From positions 1 through 18,742 of the forward strand of contig JAGRJX010000109.1 of assembly GCA_020442545.1 (NCBI GenBank): a DNA stretch of 18,742 nucleotides. The letters run 5' to 3'. The notes under the pieces were generated by a model that worked only from the letters and a program-made list of their open reading frames with translations, was not told the origin of the DNA and ran no database searches. How positions within the stretch are numbered: position 1 is the stretch's first letter; each line of letters begins with the position of its first letter. Below are positions 14,495 through 18,742 of the stretch, piece after piece. This stretch comes from Lysobacterales bacterium. Lineage in GTDB: Bacteria > Pseudomonadota > Gammaproteobacteria > Xanthomonadales > Xanthomonadaceae. Position numbers and translations under genes: made by a program.

Positions 14495-16276
14495 ATGATT
14501 CCCGCCTCCCGCCTGCTTGCCGTCGCCTTCTCGCTGTTTGCCGCGCAAGCCTTCGCCGCCGTGCCGTCACCGCTCGGCACGGTCTCGGAACGCTCCGGTT
14601 TCGTGAAGACTGGCCGCTACGACGAGGTGATCGCCCTCTGCGATGCCTTCGCTGCGCGCTATCCGGATGCCGTGCGCTGCATCGACTTCGGTATCACGCC
14701 GGAAGGTCGTCCGATGAAGGCGCTGGTGGTCAGCCGCAGCGGCGCGCTGGACGCCGAGACCGCACACCGCGACGGCATTCCCGTTCTGCTGGTGCAGGGC
14801 GGCATCCATGCCGGCGAAATCGACGGCAAGGATGCCGGCTTTCTCGCCCTGCGCCAGGTGCTGGATGGCGAGGCGGCGAAAGGCACGCTGCAAGAGCAGG
14901 TTCTGCTGTTCGTGCCGGTGTTCAATGTCGACGGCCACGAGCGTTTCGGCGCCTGGAACCGCCCCAACCAGCGCGGCCCGGAGGAAATGGGCTGGCGCAC
15001 CACGGCGCAGAACTTCAACCTCAATCGCGACTACCTGAAAGCCGACGCGCCGGAAATGCGCGCCATGCTGCGCCTGGTCAATGCCTGGGATCCGATAGCC
15101 TACGTCGACCTGCACGTCACCGATGGTGCCAGGTTCCGGCACGACGTCAGCATCCAGATCGAGCCCCTGCATGCCGGTGACGACGCCCTGCGCGCCGCCG
15201 GCCAGCAGATGAGCCGCGACATGCTTGCCAGTCTCAAGAAGCAAGGCTCGCTGCCGCTGCCCTTCTACCCGTCTTTCGTGACCTATGACGACCCGTCATC
15301 CGGTTTCGTCGACGGCGTGCCGCCGCCGCGCTTCTCGCACGGGTACTTCTGGCTGCGCAACCGCTTTGGCATGCTGGTCGAAACGCATTCCTGGAAGGAT
15401 TATCCGACTCGCGTTCGAATTACCCGCAACGCGATCGTCAACATGCTGGAGCAGACCGCCGAACACGGTGCTGTATGGCTGAAGCTCGCCGCCGAAGCCG
15501 ACCGCCGCAGCGCCGATTTCGCCGGCAAGCCGGTGGACATGGAGTTCAGCGCCAGCGACAAGGCTCGCGACATCGACTTCATGGGCTTTGCCTACAGCCG
15601 CACGCCATCGGAGATTTCAGGCACGTTGATGACGCGCTACGACGAAGACACGCCCGCCGTGTGGACCATCCCGCTGCGCGACGACATCCAGCCCAGCGTT
15701 CGCATCCAGGCGCCCAAAGCGGGCTACATCGTTCCCGCCGCCTTCGTACGCGAGGTGCAGCCGATCCTGGCCCTGCATGGCGTCAACGTCACTCCGATCA
15801 GCGAAGCGGTCAACGCCGCCGACGTGTCCAGCTTCCGTGCCAGCAAGGCCACGCCCGGGACAGGCTCCATGGAGGGGCATCAACGCATGACGCTGGAAGG
15901 TAGCTGGACCAAGGAAGCGCAGGACATCCGGCCAGGAGCCCTGTACGTTCCGATCGCCCAACCCAATGCGCGCGTGGTGCTGGCGTTGCTGGAGCCGACC
16001 CTGGCCGACTCGCTGGCCGCCTGGGGCAAGTTCAACAACGCCTTCGAGCGAAAGGAATACATGGAGCCCTATGTCGCCGAAGCGGTGGCCCGCGACATGC
16101 TGCGAGGCGACGCGGCGCTGCAAACCGCCTTCGCGAAAGCACTGGAAGACCCGACCTTCGCCGCCAACCCGTTTGCCCGTCTCAACTTCTTCTACCAGCG
16201 CCACAGCAGCTACGACCAGCGCCTGAACCTGTATCCGGTGTATCGTGTTGATCGCTGGCCGCCAGTCGCCGACTAG
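14495..16276 (+). CDS. exported M14-family zinc carboxypeptidase
   Basis: The protein has 593 residues. A signal peptide covers residues 1-21 (MIPASRLLAVAFSLF, cut near AFA-AV), so it is periplasmic or secreted. The peptidase domain fills about residues 35-330. Zinc ligands are H105 and E108 (GGIHAGEIDG) and H207 (VDLHVTDG); the general-base glutamate is E296 (LVETHSW). A conserved NLNRDY lies at 175-180, in the position of the Asn-Arg substrate-binding pair of M14 enzymes. Residues 330-593 form a long C-terminal region of unknown fold, typical of the large bacterial M14 group annotated only as 'M14 family metallopeptidase'. It should remove C-terminal residues from peptides, but the specificity cannot be read here. 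No clear Shine-Dalgarno precedes the ATG. All catalytic residues are present. Confidence 0.92.
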   Translation: MIPASRLLAVAFSLFAAQAFAAVPSPLGTVSERSGFVKTGRYDEVIALCDAFAARYPDAVRCIDFGITPEGRPMKALVVSRSGALDAETAHRDGIPVLLVQGGIHAGEIDGKDAGFLALRQVLDGEAAKGTLQEQVLLFVPVFNVDGHERFGAWNRPNQRGPEEMGWRTTAQNFNLNRDYLKADAPEMRAMLRLVNAWDPIAYVDLHVTDGARFRHDVSIQIEPLHAGDDALRAAGQQMSRDMLASLKKQGSLPLPFYPSFVTYDDPSSGFVDGVPPPRFSHGYFWLRNRFGMLVETHSWKDYPTRVRITRNAIVNMLEQTAEHGAVWLKLAAEADRRSADFAGKPVDMEFSASDKARDIDFMGFAYSRTPSEISGTLMTRYDEDTPAVWTIPLRDDIQPSVRIQAPKAGYIVPAAFVREVQPILALHGVNVTPISEAVNAADVSSFRASKATPGTGSMEGHQRMTLEGSWTKEAQDIRPGALYVPIAQPNARVVLALLEPTLADSLAAWGKFNNAFERKEYMEPYVAEAVARDMLRGDAALQTAFAKALEDPTFAANPFARLNFFYQRHSSYDQRLNLYPVYRVDRWPPVAD

Positions 16277-16281
16277 GCGCC

Positions 16282-16315
16282 GGCCAAGCAACGGTTATTC
16301 GCCGCTCGGCTTGCC
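16282..16315. terminator. imperfect hairpin between convergent genes
   Basis: GGC-c-AAGC (16282-16289) pairs with GCTT-GCC (16309-16315) with one bulged base, across the 18-nt gap between the M14 stop and the membrane-protein stop. The loop is long (19 nt) and no T-tract follows, so this is only a possible terminator. Confidence 0.25.
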
Positions 16316-16582
16316 CCGGCGACGTGTGCGAACGCGGTGCAGAACGCGCCGGAAGCGCCATTCGTTGACGCGCCATAGCAGCCAGCCGAACAGCGCACCA
16401 CCCAGCAGCCAGAGCAGCAGCGACACGCCGAGAAGCCAGAGCGGCTGACCCTCGCGATGCAAGAGCACGCTCATGATCACGAACATCGGGAGCCCGTAGA
16501 GCAGCACGCCCTGCACCAGCACGTAGCGCCGCAGACCGCGCGAGCGTATCTTCAGCCAGCGTTGGAAGTCCTTGTGGCGCAT
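16295..16582 (-). CDS. small two-helix membrane protein, unknown function
   Basis: The protein has 95 residues. I do not recognise a family. Residues 1-19 are basic (MRHKDFQRWLKIRSRGLRR). Two hydrophobic helices follow at about 20-41 (VLVQGVLLYGLPMFVIMSVLL) and 48-70 (LWLLGVSLLLWLLGGALFGWLLW). A strongly basic tail comes last (residues 71-91, with about ten arginines), predicting both ends in the cytoplasm. The start is uncertain: there is no Shine-Dalgarno before the ATG at 16582, a GTG lies three codons upstream and the frame continues to 16756. The upstream part reads as Arg/Ser-rich and is not membrane-like. Its last codon lies 18 nt from the convergent M14 gene. Confidence 0.68.
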   Translation of the reverse strand: MRHKDFQRWLKIRSRGLRRYVLVQGVLLYGLPMFVIMSVLLHREGQPLWLLGVSLLLWLLGGALFGWLLWRVNEWRFRRVLHRVRTRRRGKPSGE

Positions 16583-17111
16583 CCAGATCACGGAAGGAAG
16601 TGCCTCGACGCGCCAAGCAGAGCGCAGCGACCACCGCATGCCAGCGCACACCGGCAGGCTGGCTGTGCGTGGATCGCCGTGTGGAAACGCTCCAGTTCCG
16701 GACGCTGTGTGGATCCGGCACGCTTTCCGCCGGCTACTGCCGGGAAGCCAGTCCATTCATTGAAATGCAACCGGCCTTCAATGGATGGCGCTGGTGAAGG
16801 ACGGAGCTCCACATCGCGGTGCGTCGCATGATATTGCGCGACGGCAGCAGACCTGGCGTACCGTCCGCCAGCCATCTCCAACAGCAGCGACTCATCCATT
16901 GGATGCGGCATGCGCAGCGGTACTGGAGCCGGCATGGTCTTCACATCACGCTGGCAGGAAACGATCTCGCGCTCCATTCGCAGGTCCACGAGCAGCCGGA
17001 GCACCCGCTGCGAGCACGCATTGGTGAGGCCATGCACACGAATGCGCGGGTTTCTGGCAAGGTGCATCATCATGCCGGCTGTGAACACGGACTCGCTGCG
17101 ACCATGAGGCT
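16583..17111. other. 529 nt without a convincing gene
   Basis: Between the membrane-protein and nitroreductase genes, both strands are open for long stretches: a minus frame at 16588-17118 (176 codons) and a plus frame from a GTG at 16819. Neither has a ribosome site, a recognised motif or the strong third-position G/C bias of neighbouring genes, although the first half of the minus frame is closer to coding. The region contains a stem-loop at 16753-16788 and a small palindrome CATCCA-T-TGGATG at 16893-16905. It may be a decayed gene or a long untranslated region. I cannot decide from sequence alone. Confidence 0.45.
16753..16788 (+). repeat. 12-bp stem-loop in the gene-poor stretch
   Basis: CCATTCATTGAA (16753-16764) and TTCAATGGATGG (16777-16788) pair over 12 bp with one G-T wobble, around the 12-nt loop ATGCAACCGGCC. 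The wobble pairs only in plus-strand RNA; in minus-strand RNA it becomes an A-C mismatch. There is no T-tract, so it is not a standard terminator. It is distinctly less G+C-rich than its surroundings. Confidence 0.5.
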
Positions 17112-17780
17112 TCAGCAAAAAGTGGCGATCTGCTCCAGCGGCAGGCGTCGGATATCGGGAACCTGGCAGCCATCGGCTGCGTGACCGACCACCAGCAGCA
17201 GGTAGGGCATCTCGTTCTTTGGTCGTCCGAGGATGTCGTTGAGGAAGCCCATCGGGCTTGGCGTGTGCGTCAGCGTCGACAGGCCGGCGTGATGCAGGGC
17301 GGCGATCAGCATGCCGGTGGCGATGCCGACCGATTCGTGCGGGTAGTAGCGCTTGCGCTTCTCGCCCGCCTCATTGAAGCCAAAGCGCTCGTAGAACACG
17401 GCGATCAGCCACGGCGCCACATCGAGGAAACCCTTGTCGGGATCGGTGCCCAGCGGCGCCAGCGCTTCCAGCCATTCGTCAGGCGCACGACGCTCGTAGA
17501 ACTCGCGCTCCTCGGCCTCCGCACCCTCACGGATGCGCTGCTTGATGGCCGGATCCGACACGGCAACAAAGCGCCACGGCTGCTGGTTGGCGCCACTGGG
17601 GGCGCTGCCAGCCGCTCGCAGACAGTGTTCGATCACCTCGCGCGATACCGGCGTGGGCGCGTAGTCGCGAACCGTGCGCCGCGCCGATAGTTCATCAGCA
17701 AACGCGGCGGCACGCTCGATGCGCTCGGCGTCGCCCAGGATCGGACGCGGCGGCAGCCCGACGCTTTGCGGTGGCTTCAT
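17112..17780 (-). CDS. nitroreductase-family flavoprotein, iodotyrosine-deiodinase-like
   Basis: The protein has 222 residues and no signal peptide, so it is probably a cytoplasmic FMN dimer. The FMN-binding start of the fold is RRTVRDYAPTPVSREVIE (34-51), followed by AAGSAPSGANQQPW (56-69). The order of segments matches iodotyrosine deiodinase (IYD) rather than NfsA/NfsB: the active-site lid EREFYERR has E91 and Y95, and K116 sits in TDPDKGFLD. These correspond to the Glu-Tyr-Lys triad that grips the amino-acid end of halotyrosine in IYD. The end VPDIRRLPLEQI (207-218) also matches. The start at 17780 has GGAG 10 nt upstream. The native substrate may be a halogenated phenol, halotyrosine or another small aromatic; reductive dehalogenation is inference. 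It is divergent from the molybdenum enzyme. Confidence 0.88.
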   Translation of the reverse strand: MKPPQSVGLPPRPILGDAERIERAAAFADELSARRTVRDYAPTPVSREVIEHCLRAAGSAPSGANQQPWRFVAVSDPAIKQRIREGAEAEEREFYERRAPDEWLEALAPLGTDPDKGFLDVAPWLIAVFYERFGFNEAGEKRKRYYPHESVGIATGMLIAALHHAGLSTLTHTPSPMGFLNDILGRPKNEMPYLLLVVGHAADGCQVPDIRRLPLEQIATFC

Positions 17781-17907
17781 CGGCTGGAAACTCCGGATGC
17801 AAAGCTGAACTATACCGTCGTCAGGATCGTCGATTGTCTCCGACCATTGTCAAGAACGGCGACGCACACTAACGTCAGCCAATGAACCGAAGTTCTCCAC
17901 CCGCGCC
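17781..17907. promoter_or_regulatory. divergent promoter region, nitroreductase and molybdenum enzyme
   Basis: This is a 127-nt gap. For the minus strand, TATAGT at 17809-17814 matches the -10 consensus at five of six positions and would start transcription about 20 nt before the nitroreductase ATG; its -35 box is unclear. For the plus strand, TTGTCA (17847-17852) lies 17 nt from a weak TAACGT (17870-17875), about 30 nt before the ATG at 17908. Both are guesses by eye. Confidence 0.35.
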
Positions 17908-18742
17908 ATGAGCGGCTCGAAACCACGCGGGAAGCCAGCCGGCGGACGCGGCGCCATCGCAGCCTCGCTGAAAGCATTCCGGCGTCAGCGGATTCCGCTC
18001 AAGGTGATCGGCTCGTTCCTGCACGCAAACAAGGTGCATGGCGGCTTCGACTGCCCCGGCTGCGCCTTTCCCGACAAACCGGGACGCCCGCTGGTCGACA
18101 GCTGCGAGCAGGGCCAGAAGGCAGTCGCCTGGGAAATGACCCGCAAGGCCGCTGATGCCGCATTCTTCGACGGCAAGACGCCGGAACAGTTGCGTGCGCT
18201 GAGCGACTTCGAGCTGGAGTTCCAGGGTCGCCTGACCACGCCGGTACTCTACGAGCGGTCGACCAACAAGTTCCGCGCCATCAACTGGGACGAGGCGCTG
18301 CGTGTTGCCGCCACCGAACTCCACGCGCTGGACCCGAAGACCGTCGCGTTCTATGCCTCGGGCCGTTCCAGCAACGAAGCGGCATTCCTCTGGCAACTGC
18401 TGGCGCGCAGCTATGGCAGCCCGCACCTGCCCGACTCCTCCAACTTCTGCCACGAGCCGTCCGGCCATGCGCTGAAGCAGAGCATCGGCATCGGCAAGGG
18501 CACCTGTCAGCTGGAGGACTTCGCGCATGCCGAGCTGATCCTGGTGATTGGCCAGAATCCGGCCAGCAATCACCCGCGCATGATGGCGGCGCTGTACGAG
18601 GCACGCCAGCGCGGTGCCACCGTGCTGGTGCTGAACCCGATGGCCGAACGCGGCTTCACCAACTTTTCCGACCCGAAGAACCTCGGCGAGCTGCTGGGGA
18701 ACCGTGGTATTCCGGTTGCCAATGCCATCCATCGCGTACGCC
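17908..18742 (+). CDS. YdeP/FdhF-like molybdopterin oxidoreductase, N-terminal part (cut by window end)
   Basis: The first 278 residues are seen; the frame is open to the window edge. It reads along E. coli YdeP and the TIGR01701 'oxidoreductase alpha (molybdopterin) subunit' family, which runs to roughly 750 residues. Visible landmarks are FDCPGCAFP (C49, C52) with SCEQGQKAVAWE (C66), GRLTTPVLYER (107-117), FYASGRSSNEAAFLWQLLAR (148-167), SSNFCHEPSG (177-186), IGKGTCQLEDF (195-205), and LVIGQNPASNHPRM (212-225). C181 aligns with the selenocysteine/cysteine that binds molybdenum in formate dehydrogenase H. There is no Tat signal, so it is cytoplasmic. The substrate is unknown; YdeP is linked to acid resistance, and related genes often sit beside fdhD. 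No clear Shine-Dalgarno precedes the ATG. An fdhD gene may lie beyond the window. Confidence 0.9.
   Translation, partial: MSGSKPRGKPAGGRGAIAASLKAFRRQRIPLKVIGSFLHANKVHGGFDCPGCAFPDKPGRPLVDSCEQGQKAVAWEMTRKAADAAFFDGKTPEQLRALSDFELEFQGRLTTPVLYERSTNKFRAINWDEALRVAATELHALDPKTVAFYASGRSSNEAAFLWQLLARSYGSPHLPDSSNFCHEPSGHALKQSIGIGKGTCQLEDFAHAELILVIGQNPASNHPRMMAALYEARQRGATVLVLNPMAERGFTNFSDPKNLGELLGNRGIPVANAIHRVR

Noticed and set aside
16819..17184. Plus-strand 121-codon frame with GTG start in the gene-poor region
   Set aside because: Third-position G/C is only about that of bulk DNA, there is no ribosome site, and it runs over the end of the nitroreductase gene. It is mentioned only as part of the unexplained stretch.
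17875..18732. 285-codon minus-strand open frame at the window end
   Set aside because: It is the complement of the YdeP-like gene, whose plus-strand translation matches a known family over its whole visible length. The minus translation has no motif.

Overview
The window is G+C-rich bacterial DNA with almost no gaps between genes. It looks like a gammaproteobacterial chromosome, most likely order Xanthomonadales (Rhodanobacteraceae or a Lysobacter-like genus). The reasons are a DUF6164 protein, secreted DUF4124-type proteins, many exported peptidases and hydrolases, a very long periplasmic propeller/Y_Y_Y/GGDEF receptor, and an RlmC that reads closely along the E. coli protein. The genus call is inference. 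I see no tRNA, rRNA, CRISPR array, insertion sequence or prophage.

Layout. Positions 1-419 hold no gene I can defend. From 420 come an exported alpha/beta-hydrolase with a TPR-like tail (+); two minus-strand genes, for a DUF6164 membrane protein and an exported protein with two DUF4124-like cysteine modules; and an M49-type (dipeptidyl peptidase III-like) lipoprotein (+). A 1198-residue diguanylate cyclase receptor (-) follows, with fourteen propeller repeats, Y_Y_Y, one membrane helix, GAF and GGDEF. Next is a CspA-family cold-shock gene (-) with a textbook terminator.

The centre is a compact plus-strand block: uup (ABC-F ATPase), rlmC (23S rRNA U747 methyltransferase, 2 nt downstream) and a YhiN/HI0933-type flavoprotein (overlapping rlmC by 4 nt). 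All three plausibly act on the ribosome or its RNA. After it come a rhomboid protease (-), an exported M14 zinc carboxypeptidase (+), a two-helix membrane protein (-), and about 530 nt without a convincing gene. The window ends with a nitroreductase carrying the iodotyrosine-deiodinase substrate residues (-) and, divergent from it, the N-terminal part of a YdeP/FdhF-like molybdopterin oxidoreductase (+) cut by the window edge.

Most of this is ordinary housekeeping and envelope biology. I did not find a clearly new multi-gene system. The best leads are: (1) the YhiN-type flavoprotein translationally coupled to rlmC, a candidate rRNA-modifying flavoenzyme; (2) the iodotyrosine-deiodinase-like nitroreductase with its Glu/Tyr/Lys triad intact; (3) the HEXXH variant of the M49 zinc site on a lipoprotein; (4) inverted repeats that contain or flank the stop codons at two convergent gene junctions; and (5) the unexplained 16583-17111 stretch.
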